Notes under the pieces: generated by a model | Told to the model about the DNA's origin: nothing | The model's database searches: none | What the model saw: the letters and a program-made list of their open reading frames with translations, nothing else | Made by a program: the position numbers and the translations under genes | Shown here: positions 1 to 6,821 of the stretch, piece by piece | Layout of the letters: the number at the start of each line of letters is the position of its first letter | Numbering within the stretch: position 1 is the first letter of the stretch | From: DAOTXL01 sp034434895 | GTDB lineage: Bacteria; Chloroflexota; Anaerolineae; JAAYZQ01 | Direction of reading: 5' to 3' | Assembly: GCA_034434895.1 (NCBI GenBank) | Contig: DAOTYI010000105.1 | Coordinates: forward strand, 1-19,235 | DNA: 19,235 nucleotides

Positions 1-1733
1 TTTGCACCACGGGCGGCGGCATCCAGGTCTGGAGTTGGGTTGGGCCGAATACGTGGCAGAACCTCTCCGGCAGCCTTCCCGGCAGCGGCCCCTACGAGGC
101 GACGCAACTGGCCGACATGGATATGGACGGCCACCTGGACGTGATCGGCTTTGGCGGCGGCCAGGTGCGCATCTGGGGCGGGGACGGGGCTGGCCACTGG
201 AACGAGATCGCCGCCTTCACCACCCCCGCCCCGGGCTACCTTTCCGCCTTTCGCGTCGGCGGCGACGCCGACCACAACGGCTACCCCGACATCGCCCTGG
301 TGGCCGAAGAGGGTTCCTGGCCCAACTACCAAAACCACACCCGCTTTTACAAAGAGTCCTCGACGCCGGGGCAATTGCAGGTCAAGCCGGTCTTTCCACG
401 CGGCCACGAGACCTTTCGCGCCGGAGCCATCCTCTTTATTGACTGGATCGGCGCCGTGCCGGCCGGCGGGCCGGGCGCTGTCTCCCTGGAACTCTCCCTC
501 CATGGGCCGGCCGGCCCCTGGACGACCATCGCCACCGACGTACCCAACAACGGCCGCTACCAGTGGTCCATCCCGCCCGGCACGCCTTCGACGGATACGG
601 CCTATATCCGCTATACCCTGGTCGTATCCCCGGACGTGGCCGTAGCGATGACACCTGCCGCCTTCAACATCCTGGGCTCTCAGGAGGAACCGATCTACGG
701 CCTGCAGGCGGCCAACAGCAGCCCCACTCCGCTGGGAGAGTCCACCACCTTCACCGCCACCGTCATCTCAGGGACCAACATCGTCTACACCTGGGCCTTT
801 GGCGATGGGGATGCCGGGAGCGGAGCCATCACCTCCCACGTCTACCCTGAGGTGGGCCTTTACACCGCCACCGTCACCGCCACCAACAGCATCAGCACCG
901 CCACGGCCACGACGCCGGTGACCATCACCGACGCCCCCATCGCCGGCCTGACCCTCCAGAGCGACAGCCCCACCCCTCTGGGCCGGCCCACCACCTTCAC
1001 CGCCACCGTCGCCGCCGGCAGCCATCTCTCCTACACCTGGGCCTTTGGGGATGGCTCCCCGCCGCTTGTCGGCCCCTCGCCCCTGGTCATCCACATCTAC
1101 CCGGCCATGGGCGACTATAGCGCCACCGTCACCGCCCGTAACAGCGTCAGCATGGTGACGGCCACGGCCGCCGTCCAGGTGGAGGAGGCTGTCGCCGGCC
1201 TGACCCTCCAGAGCGACAGTCCCACCCCTCTGGGCCGGCCTACCACCTTCACCGCCACCGTCGTCGCCGGAAGCCATCTCTCCTACACCTGGGCCTTTGG
1301 GGATGGCTCCCCGCCGCTCGCTGGCCCCTCGCCCCTGGTCACCCACACCTACCCGGCCGTGGGCGACTATACCGCCGCCGTCACCGCCAGCAATGCCGTC
1401 AGCGCCATGACGGCCACGGCTGCCGTCCAGGTGGAGGAGGCTGTCGCCGGCCTGACCCTCCAGAGCGACAGTCCCACCCCCCTGGGCCGGCCTACCACCT
1501 TCACCGCCACCGTCGCCGCCGGCAGCCATCTCTCCTACACCTGGGCCTTTGGGGATGGCTCGCCGCCGCTTGTCGGCCCCTCGCCCGTAGTCACGCACAC
1601 CTACCCGGCCGTGGGTGATTATACCGCCGCCGTCACCGCCAGCAATGCCCTCGGTGCCATGAGCACGACGACGGTGGTCTGGGTGCTGCGCTCAACCTGG
1701 GCTGTCTATCTGCCCCTGGTGTTGCGACGGTAG
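1..1733 (+). CDS. Secreted FG-GAP/VCBS and PKD repeat protein (5' partial)
   Basis: The frame is open from the left edge of the window, so the N-terminus and any signal peptide are missing; 576 residues are visible. Residues about 30-105 hold two FG-GAP/VCBS-type calcium-binding loops (DMDMDGHLDV and DADHNGYPDI), typical of beta-propeller blades. Residues about 120-225 look like an Ig-like 'PWTTIATDVPNNGRYQW' domain. Four PKD domains follow, starting near residues 231, 313, 397 and 481; each carries the hallmark 'YTWAFGDG' and a 'YP..G.Y.A.VTA.N' strand. The last three are near-identical 84-residue units. The protein ends in STWAVYLPLVLRR, a hydrophobic-plus-basic tail seen on many Chloroflexota exported proteins. 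The likely role is an extracellular adhesion or surface protein. The exact function is unknown and no catalytic domain is visible in this part. Confidence 0.85.
   Translation, partial: CTTGGGIQVWSWVGPNTWQNLSGSLPGSGPYEATQLADMDMDGHLDVIGFGGGQVRIWGGDGAGHWNEIAAFTTPAPGYLSAFRVGGDADHNGYPDIALVAEEGSWPNYQNHTRFYKESSTPGQLQVKPVFPRGHETFRAGAILFIDWIGAVPAGGPGAVSLELSLHGPAGPWTTIATDVPNNGRYQWSIPPGTPSTDTAYIRYTLVVSPDVAVAMTPAAFNILGSQEEPIYGLQAANSSPTPLGESTTFTATVISGTNIVYTWAFGDGDAGSGAITSHVYPEVGLYTATVTATNSISTATATTPVTITDAPIAGLTLQSDSPTPLGRPTTFTATVAAGSHLSYTWAFGDGSPPLVGPSPLVIHIYPAMGDYSATVTARNSVSMVTATAAVQVEEAVAGLTLQSDSPTPLGRPTTFTATVVAGSHLSYTWAFGDGSPPLAGPSPLVTHTYPAVGDYTAAVTASNAVSAMTATAAVQVEEAVAGLTLQSDSPTPLGRPTTFTATVAAGSHLSYTWAFGDGSPPLVGPSPVVTHTYPAVGDYTAAVTASNALGAMSTTTVVWVLRSTWAVYLPLVLRR
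939..1694 (+). repeat. Three tandem 252-bp PKD-encoding repeats
   Basis: Units begin at 939, 1191 and 1443, each 252 bp (84 codons), and are nearly identical at the DNA level as well as in protein. A fourth, more divergent unit of 246 bp lies just upstream at 693-938. Low synonymous divergence suggests recent duplication or gene conversion, so copy number may vary among strains and the region is prone to assembly collapse. Confidence 0.9.
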
Positions 1734-1756
1734 TGATTGGCCTCCGTGTCCCTCCT

Positions 1757-1813
1757 GGCCGCTGAGTTTTCTTGTGATTCCTCCACGTTCTCTGCGTGCC
1801 CGGCGGTGAAATC
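1757..1813 (+). repeat. Dispersed palindromic repeat relic, copy 1
   Basis: The stretch reads like the right arm of the fuller copy at 18967-19040. Both contain a 'GAGTTTT..TTGTGATTCCT' core, then a 'CGTTCTC' run, then 'CGGCGGTGAAATC'. The left arm is poorly preserved here. It lies directly after the stop of the PKD gene. The rest of the gap up to the promoter at 1871 shows nothing else recognisable. Confidence 0.6.
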
Positions 1814-1870
1814 AACGTGTCAGGTCACATCCAGCCCGATCTCACCCCAGGGTGGAGCCGGGCCGGTCTC

Positions 1871-1899
1871 TTGACCCCCCGGGCCGGCTGTGTTATACT
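1871..1899 (+). promoter_or_regulatory. Sigma70-type promoter of yraN-miaA-thyX
   Basis: TTGACC (1871-1876) and TATACT (1894-1899) are separated by exactly 17 bp, one mismatch each from the -35 and -10 consensus. Transcription would start near 1906, about 24 nt before the TTG start of yraN. Its position rules out any upstream in-frame start for yraN. Confidence 0.75.
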
Positions 1900-1929
1900 C
1901 ACGTCGTCGAGCTGGATGGGAGGGGGAGA

Positions 1930-2301
1930 TTGCCGAAACAGGACGACCGACGGGGACTGGGGCGGCGCGGCGAGGAGCTGGCCGCCCGTCACCTGACAGC
2001 CAGGGGCTACCAGATTGTGGCCCGCAACTGGCGTTGCGAGGCCGGCGAGCTGGACCTGGTGGCCCTCGACGGCGATTGCCTGGCCTTCGTCGAGGTGCGG
2101 GCACGCCGGGGCGGGGCGCTGGGCTCGCCTGAAGAATCGGTCACTCCGGCCAAACAGTCGCGCCTGATCGCCCTGGCAGAAGCCTACGTCCAGGCCCATG
2201 ACTGGCCGGGCCAGTGGCGCATTGATGTTGTCGCCGTCGAGATGGATGGCCGGGGGCGGGTGCTGCGGGTGGATCACTATGAGAATGCCGTCACCGGCTG
2301 A
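1930..2301 (+). CDS. yraN: YraN family (UPF0102) predicted nuclease-fold protein
   Basis: This 123-residue protein has the length and layout of the YraN/UPF0102 family: GRRGEELAARHL near residues 11-22, GYQIVARNWR, then GELDLVA (39-45) and FVEVRAR (53-59). These match the restriction-endonuclease-like E-x-D...E-x-K/R core (E40, D42, E55, R57). The family's biochemical role is unsettled. The start is taken as TTG at 1930 because GGGAGGGGG sits at good spacing before it, the promoter ends at 1899, and homology begins right after it. The frame stays open further upstream, but that part would be untranscribed. It overlaps the start of miaA by a few codons, indicating translational coupling. Confidence 0.85.
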   Translation: MPKQDDRRGLGRRGEELAARHLTARGYQIVARNWRCEAGELDLVALDGDCLAFVEVRARRGGALGSPEESVTPAKQSRLIALAEAYVQAHDWPGQWRIDVVAVEMDGRGRVLRVDHYENAVTG

Positions 2302-3271
2302 AGCCGCCCGCCGGCCCCCGGATCGGCAGGAAGACAGGCCGCTGATCGCCATCGTCGGGCCGACGGCGGTGGGCAAAACAGCCCTGGCCGTGCGCCTGGC
2401 CGAGGCGGTCGGGGGAGAGATCGTTTCGGCCGATTCACGCCAGGTGTACCGGGGCATGGACATCGGCACGGCCAAGGCTACCCCCCAGGATCGGGCACGG
2501 GTGCGCCACCACCTGTTGGATGTGGTGGACCCCGATCAGGCCCTCGGTCTGGCCCAATTTCAGGCGCTGGCCTATGCCGCCCTGGATGACATCCTGGCCC
2601 GGGGACTGGTGCCCTTCCTGGTGGGGGGGACAGGGCAGTATGTGCTGGCCGTGGTTGAGGGCTGGCAGGTGCCCCATGTCCCGCCCGACGAGGGGTTGCG
2701 CGCCGATCTCTACCGCCAGGCAGAGCAAGGGGGAGCCGGGGTGCTCCACGCCCGACTCCGCACCCTGGACCCGGTTGCTGCGGAACGGATTGACCCGCGC
2801 AATGTGCGCCGTCTGGTCCGTGCCCTGGAGGTGTGTCTGATCACCGGCCGGCCCATCTCGGCGCAGCAGCGCAAGGCGCCGCCGCCTTATCGGACCTTGA
2901 TGCTCGGCCTGACCCTGCCCCGGGCTGAGCTTTACCGTCGCATTGACCGCCGTGTCGAGGAGATGATCGCCGCCGGTCTGGAAGGGGAGGTGCGTCGGCT
3001 GGTGGCGGCCGGTTATGGCTTTGAACGACCGGCCATGTCCGGCGTGGGCTATGGCCAGTTCGCCCCCTACCTGGCCGGGGAAACCGGCCTGGAGGAAGTG
3101 GTGCGGCAGATCAAACGTGCCTCCCGGCGCTTTGTGCGCCATCAGTTCAACTGGTTCCGGCCCGATGACCCCCGCATCCACTGGTTGGCCGCCGAGCCTG
3201 ATCCCTTCCCGGCCGCCCTGGACCTGGTGCGCGACTTCCTGGCCCAGACGACCAACAGCTCAGGAAGGTGA
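2279..3271 (+). CDS. miaA: tRNA dimethylallyltransferase MiaA
   Basis: Transfers a dimethylallyl group to N6 of A37 in tRNAs that read UNN codons (i6A37), in the cytosol. About 330 residues, normal for the family. Visible are the P-loop GPTAVGKT (27-34), DSRQVYRGMDIGTAK (52-66), HHLLDVVDPDQ, and VGGTGQY (115-121; usually GTGLY). Further on come RNVRRLVRALEV, RAELYRRIDRRV, the glycine-rich 'MSGVGYGQ' and the C-terminal QFNWFRPDDPRI. Two ATGs are possible (2279 and 2285); 2279 is preferred because GGGTGGA lies 5 nt upstream. It overlaps the end of yraN by 23 nt, and thyX follows after 26 nt, so all three are probably one transcript. Confidence 0.95.
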   Translation: MRMPSPAEAARRPPDRQEDRPLIAIVGPTAVGKTALAVRLAEAVGGEIVSADSRQVYRGMDIGTAKATPQDRARVRHHLLDVVDPDQALGLAQFQALAYAALDDILARGLVPFLVGGTGQYVLAVVEGWQVPHVPPDEGLRADLYRQAEQGGAGVLHARLRTLDPVAAERIDPRNVRRLVRALEVCLITGRPISAQQRKAPPPYRTLMLGLTLPRAELYRRIDRRVEEMIAAGLEGEVRRLVAAGYGFERPAMSGVGYGQFAPYLAGETGLEEVVRQIKRASRRFVRHQFNWFRPDDPRIHWLAAEPDPFPAALDLVRDFLAQTTNSSGR

Positions 3272-3297
3272 CTTCCAGTCCCCGTGGAGGAATCACT

Positions 3298-3915
3298 ATG
3301 CACGTTGAAATCATCGGTTTGACCCGGTTTCTGTCAGAAGGGGGCGATCCACAGGCCCTGCTGGAGCACGCCGGGCGGGTCTGCTACCGCAGCGAATCAA
3401 AGGGGGATGCGGGCCGTTTTCTCCAGGCCCGCATCCGCGAGGGCCACGAGTCGCTCATCGAGCACGCCAGTGTGACATTCGAGATCAGTGGCATTTCACG
3501 GGCGTGCAGCCATCAGCTCGTCAGGCACAGGATTGCCAGCTATTCACAGGAATCGCAGAGATACGTGGATATGTCGGCCCCGCAGTTTGTCGTTCCCCCC
3601 TCCGTGGCCGGGAATCCCCAGGCGATGGCCATCTGGGATGAGTTTATGGGGCAGGTGGCCGAGACCTACCGTCGTCTGCGCGAGTCGGGTGTGCGAAAGG
3701 AAGATGCTCGCTTTGTGCTGCCCAATGCCACCGCCACGCGCCTTGTTGTGACCATGAACTTTCGGGCCTTGCGGCACTTTTTCTCGGTGCGCTGTGACCA
3801 GGCGGCCCAGTGGGAGATCCGCAACCTGGCGTTGGAGATGTTGCGCCAGGTCCATGCCCTGGCTCCCGACGTGTTCGACGACCTGTATGACCGTTTTCTG
3901 GGGGAAAAAGCCTGA
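3298..3915 (+). CDS. thyX: Flavin-dependent thymidylate synthase ThyX
   Basis: Converts dUMP to dTMP using methylene-tetrahydrofolate, FAD and NADPH. The 205-residue protein carries the diagnostic ThyX signature RHR-x7-S-x-R (residues 76-88, RHRIASYSQESQR). It also has EGHESLIEHASVTFEI before it and LPNATATRLVVTMNFRAL...RCDQAAQWEIR after it, the usual dUMP/FAD-binding regions. GGAGG lies 7 nt before the ATG at 3298; an in-frame start at 3268 exists but lacks support. It is the last gene of the yraN-miaA-thyX unit. A ThyX normally implies that classical ThyA is dispensable, though that cannot be checked here. Confidence 0.96.
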   Translation: MHVEIIGLTRFLSEGGDPQALLEHAGRVCYRSESKGDAGRFLQARIREGHESLIEHASVTFEISGISRACSHQLVRHRIASYSQESQRYVDMSAPQFVVPPSVAGNPQAMAIWDEFMGQVAETYRRLRESGVRKEDARFVLPNATATRLVVTMNFRALRHFFSVRCDQAAQWEIRNLALEMLRQVHALAPDVFDDLYDRFLGEKA

Positions 3916-3942
3916 AGGCCCCTTCGCGGCAGGCCCGGGACT

Positions 3943-3971
3943 TTGCCATGTCTGCCTGTTTCGTGTATAAT
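3943..3971 (+). promoter_or_regulatory. Sigma70-type promoter (TTGCCA-17-TATAAT)
   Basis: TTGCCA (3943-3948) and a perfect TATAAT (3966-3971) are spaced by 17 bp. A transcript from here would have a leader of about 87 nt before the GTG at 4065. The element closely resembles the one at 15523-15551. Confidence 0.75.
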
Positions 3972-4064
3972 GGAGCGGACAGACAGGGTTGGTCAGAGGC
4001 ACACACAGCCGGGGGACCGACGGTTTTGGCCTGTCTGCCAGTCTATGACAGATGAGGGCAACCG

Positions 4065-4871
4065 GTGGGGGCAGCGCAGACGATACAACGACTCTCTCTG
4101 CATGGGCGCATCCTGGCCGAGGGTGTGCGGTGTGCCTCGGCTTGTTCTGACGAGCCGATCCTGTGCATTGCCAGCGGGCAGATGTTGGCCTTTGCCGTGT
4201 CAAGTGAAGCGCGGCTGCTCTTTTCCTGGCAATTCCGCCTACCGACCGCGATCCAGCCGCCCATCGCCTTTGTCATCCCCAAGGTCATCGTCCGGCATCT
4301 GATCGCCTCTCCTGTCGGGGGCGAGGCCGATGTTGACCTGACTCTCAGGGGCAATGAGGTGACATTCACCTCGCGGGATGCCAGGGGGCCTTTCGAGTTG
4401 CGTTGGCAGTCTGACCTGCGCCGGTTTCCTGCGCCGATGGAGATGAACCGGCTGCTGGCGGTGCCACTCAACCTGATCCGGGTGGACTACTTGCAACTGT
4501 CCGACTCTATCCACCGGGCTGTGGCCAGGCTCATCGCCCTTGAGTCGCAGCAGCACATCCACCGGACCAGGCTGGCCCTCCTGCTCAGTCTGTCTGATGG
4601 CCGCCTGAGGGTAGATGGGCGGGAGATCTCCGATCAGGGTGCAGGCCAATACTACTTTGACCCACGCCTGATGCTCCGGGCACTGGAACATGTCCGGGCA
4701 GAGAGGGTGGAGATCGGGTTGACCAGTCTGAGCCTGCGGCGGGCCATCCTGTCCATTGTGGAGCGACGGCCAGAGTACATTTTGCATTGCGCCCTGATGT
4801 CCATCGGCCTGGACACCCAGCTTCTGCTCCCCCTCTCTCCGCGGCGGGGTCAGCAGGCTGTTCAGGTGTGA
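4065..4871 (+). CDS. Possible two-domain DnaN/sliding-clamp-like protein
   Basis: A 268-residue protein starting at GTG 4065, with GAGGG 6 nt upstream. I do not recognise it as a named family, but its layout resembles domains 2 and 3 of the bacterial beta clamp. Residues 14-60 parallel the start of clamp domain 2. Residues 67-122 (IAFVIPKVIVRHLI...GNEVTFTS...DLRRFPAP) parallel its end, including the 'vIP' strand and the 'G.fPdy' turn. Residues 141-250 (SDSIHRAVARL...YYFDPRLMLRALEHVRAERVEIGL...ILHCALMSI) parallel domain 3 ('fn..Yl.daL......v.l.l....yv.mPm'). Domain 1 is absent; a normal DnaN has about 370 residues. It has no signal peptide or membrane segment. It is probably co-transcribed with the pseudokinase 47 nt downstream. 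The clamp reading is an inference by eye; this may equally be an unrelated family. Confidence 0.45.
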   Translation: MGAAQTIQRLSLHGRILAEGVRCASACSDEPILCIASGQMLAFAVSSEARLLFSWQFRLPTAIQPPIAFVIPKVIVRHLIASPVGGEADVDLTLRGNEVTFTSRDARGPFELRWQSDLRRFPAPMEMNRLLAVPLNLIRVDYLQLSDSIHRAVARLIALESQQHIHRTRLALLLSLSDGRLRVDGREISDQGAGQYYFDPRLMLRALEHVRAERVEIGLTSLSLRRAILSIVERRPEYILHCALMSIGLDTQLLLPLSPRRGQQAVQV

Positions 4872-4918
4872 CAGGCGTCGTGATTTCCCCTCCTGGCCGG
4901 CAAGGCCCATGGGGTCTG

Positions 4919-5728
4919 ATGATGAGGTCAAGGGAGATGGACAGGCTATTGGCGCCGACTACCCTGTTGGACAACCGTTTCCGCGTGGCCGATCTGCTTG
5001 GCCACGGGGCCCAGAATGCTGCGTATTTGGCGGCCGATCTGGATCAAGGTGGTGCCTGGACTCTGGTGTGGGAATCGCTGAACCTCTTCCGTATGAGGCA
5101 ACGCCCGGCGGGGGTGGTACACTACCTGGCACAGGGGGAGCGCCATTACCTGATGTTGCGCCTGGAAGGGCAGGACCTGGGTCTGGTGCTTACGGCGGCT
5201 GAGGCGGTGGAGGAAAGCTGGGCAGCACTGTGGATGATGCAGGTGTGTGATGGCATCGGGCAGTGGCATACCCGCGCCGAGGAGCGGCTGATCTGCCTGA
5301 AATCAGGTGATATCCGCCTGGCCGATCTGAAATTGACCGCCAATGGACGGGCCATCCTGCCGGGCTGTGATCTGCTCTCCCAGCCGGTGCAGGCCCTGGT
5401 CCCCGGCCAGAGCCTGGCTTTTTCTGCGCCGGAAAAGGCCCTGGGCCAGCCTTTGACCGTCCGCTCCGATGTGTATGCTCTGGGGGCAGCGCTTTACTGC
5501 CTGGTGACCGGGACGCCACCGCCTGACCCCCGCGCCCATAAGGAGGGCCAGGCCGAACTGGTGCCTCCGCGCCGGATCCGGCATCAGATCTCAGGGCGGC
5601 TGGAAAAGACGATCCTGAAAGCCATGAGCCCCGATCCCGCCCTGCGCCATGAATCGGCCATGCAGCTCAGCTTTGAGCTGGACCGCTGCGTGCCCCGCCG
5701 ACTCCGCCATCAGATCGGGGCCTTCTGA
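4919..5728 (+). CDS. Degenerate serine/threonine kinase (pseudokinase)
   Basis: About 269 residues. The kinase fold is recognisable: N-lobe start LLDNRFRVADLLGHG (16-30), the strand corresponding to 'VAIK' (TLVWE, 48-52), the catalytic-loop region SGDIRLADLKLTANGRAIL (129-147), the APE motif FSAPEK (168-173), and the helix-F signature TVRSDVYALGAALYCLVTGTPP (180-201). The catalytic residues are gone: no lysine in VAIK, no HRD Asp and no DFG (PGCD instead). The predicted role is a scaffold or regulatory binding domain. No membrane segment is present. The start could be ATG 4919, 4922 or 4937; the last has GAGG 9 nt upstream. It follows the clamp-like gene closely and ends 31 nt before argF. 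Confidence 0.75.
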   Translation: MMRSREMDRLLAPTTLLDNRFRVADLLGHGAQNAAYLAADLDQGGAWTLVWESLNLFRMRQRPAGVVHYLAQGERHYLMLRLEGQDLGLVLTAAEAVEESWAALWMMQVCDGIGQWHTRAEERLICLKSGDIRLADLKLTANGRAILPGCDLLSQPVQALVPGQSLAFSAPEKALGQPLTVRSDVYALGAALYCLVTGTPPPDPRAHKEGQAELVPPRRIRHQISGRLEKTILKAMSPDPALRHESAMQLSFELDRCVPRRLRHQIGAF

Positions 5729-5759
5729 GAGCAGAGGCATCCTATACCGGAGGAAGAGG

Positions 5760-6686
5760 ATGAAGCACTTTTTGAGCATGGCCGGGCTGACGACTGAGGA
5801 ATTGTGGAGCCTGCTGCACCTGGCCCGTGACCTCAAAGCGGAATGGCAGGCCGGTGGCAACCGGCCGATCCTCAAGGGCAAGGTGCTGGGCATGATCTTT
5901 CAGAAGCCCAGCCTGCGCACCCGCGTCTCGTTTGAGATGGCCATGATCCACCTGGGGGGCGCAGCCATCTACCTGTCGCCCGGCGAGATCCAGTTGGGCC
6001 AGCGAGAAAGCGTGGCCGACGTGGCACGGGTGCTCTCCCGCTATGTCCAGGGCATCATGGCCCGCGTCTTTGCCCACCGCGATGTCGAACAGCTGGCTGC
6101 CTATGCCACTGTGCCGGTCATCAACGGCCTGTCCGACTATAGCCATCCCTGTCAGGCGTTGGGCGACCTGTTCACCATCTGGGAAAAGTTTGGTGAGCTG
6201 AGGGGGCGCAAACTGGTCTTTGTGGGGGATGGCAACAACGTGGCCAACTCGTTGTTGTTTGCCTGCGCCCGGCTGGGCATGGACATGGCGGTCGCTTCTC
6301 CGCCCGGCTATGAACCCCATCCGGCGGTGGTGCGGCTGGCCCGGCAGTTCGCAGCCGAATCGGGCAGCCGGGTGGAGATCGGCAACCGGCCGGCCGAGGC
6401 GGTGCGCGGCGCCGACGTGATCTACACCGACGTGTGGGCCAGTATGGGCCAGGAAGCTGAGGCCGAGGTGCGCAAGGCGCGCTTTGTCGGTTTCCAGGTC
6501 AACGAGGCGTTGCTGGAGCGAGCCAAACCGGAGGCCATGGTCATGCACTGCCTGCCGGCCCACCGGGGCGAGGAGATCACCGACGGCGTGGCCGATGGTC
6601 CCCAGTCGGCCCTGTTCGACCAGGCGGAGAACCGGCTGCATGCCCAAAAGGCGATCCTGGCGACCTTGCTGGGTGACATCCAGTGA
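5760..6686 (+). CDS. argF: Ornithine carbamoyltransferase ArgF
   Basis: Forms citrulline from carbamoyl phosphate and ornithine (arginine biosynthesis, cytosol). The 308 residues match the family length. Motifs: carbamoyl-phosphate loop KPSLRTRVSFE (49-59; Leu replaces the more common Thr in S-T-R-T-R, a variant found in other OTCs), HRDVEQLA, HPCQALGDL (129-137), VGDGNNVANS (155-164), DVWASMG (224-230, the ornithine-binding SMG loop) and HCLPAHRGEE (263-272, catalytic Cys). The ATG at 5760 is set by GGAGG 6 nt upstream; an in-frame start upstream lies inside the preceding gene. No other arg genes are visible nearby. Confidence 0.95.
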   Translation: MKHFLSMAGLTTEELWSLLHLARDLKAEWQAGGNRPILKGKVLGMIFQKPSLRTRVSFEMAMIHLGGAAIYLSPGEIQLGQRESVADVARVLSRYVQGIMARVFAHRDVEQLAAYATVPVINGLSDYSHPCQALGDLFTIWEKFGELRGRKLVFVGDGNNVANSLLFACARLGMDMAVASPPGYEPHPAVVRLARQFAAESGSRVEIGNRPAEAVRGADVIYTDVWASMGQEAEAEVRKARFVGFQVNEALLERAKPEAMVMHCLPAHRGEEITDGVADGPQSALFDQAENRLHAQKAILATLLGDIQ

Positions 6687-6701
6687 GGGTCACTATTCAG
6701 C

Positions 6702-6800
6702 GGTGACTGAAATCACCCTGTGGGGCCTGTGGCCAATGGTCGGCCTGCGCCGACCGGTAGGCCGACGCCCGGCGCAGGGCGCCCCAAAAGGCCGATTTCA
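6702..6800. repeat. Nested inverted-repeat element between argF and the TPR gene
   Basis: The gap 6687-6821 is dominated by complementary segments: TGAAATC (6708-6714) with GATTTCA (6794-6800), GGGGC (6722-6726) with GCCCC (6781-6785), and GTCGGCCT (6739-6746) with AGGCCGAC (6759-6766). There are also two alternative local hairpins, GGTGA/TCACC (6702-6717) and GTCGGC/GCCGAC (6739-6754). The first three pairs nest into one branched fold. It could be a non-autonomous repeat, a processing site or an argF 3' structure; no U-tract follows. Confidence 0.55.
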
Positions 6801-6821
6801 TAGGCGCTTAGTGGATTTGAC

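Noticed and set aside
768..1598. Minus-strand repetitive frame opposite the PKD repeats
   Set aside because: Its repeats are simply the complement of the 252-bp PKD units; Gly/Arg-rich and without a domain.
1852..1929. Upstream extension of yraN
   Set aside because: The promoter lies at 1871-1899, inside this stretch, and the family homology starts after TTG 1930.
3916..3942. Possible terminator after thyX
   Set aside because: Only short GC-rich self-complementarity (GCC/GGC) with no stable stem or U-tract.
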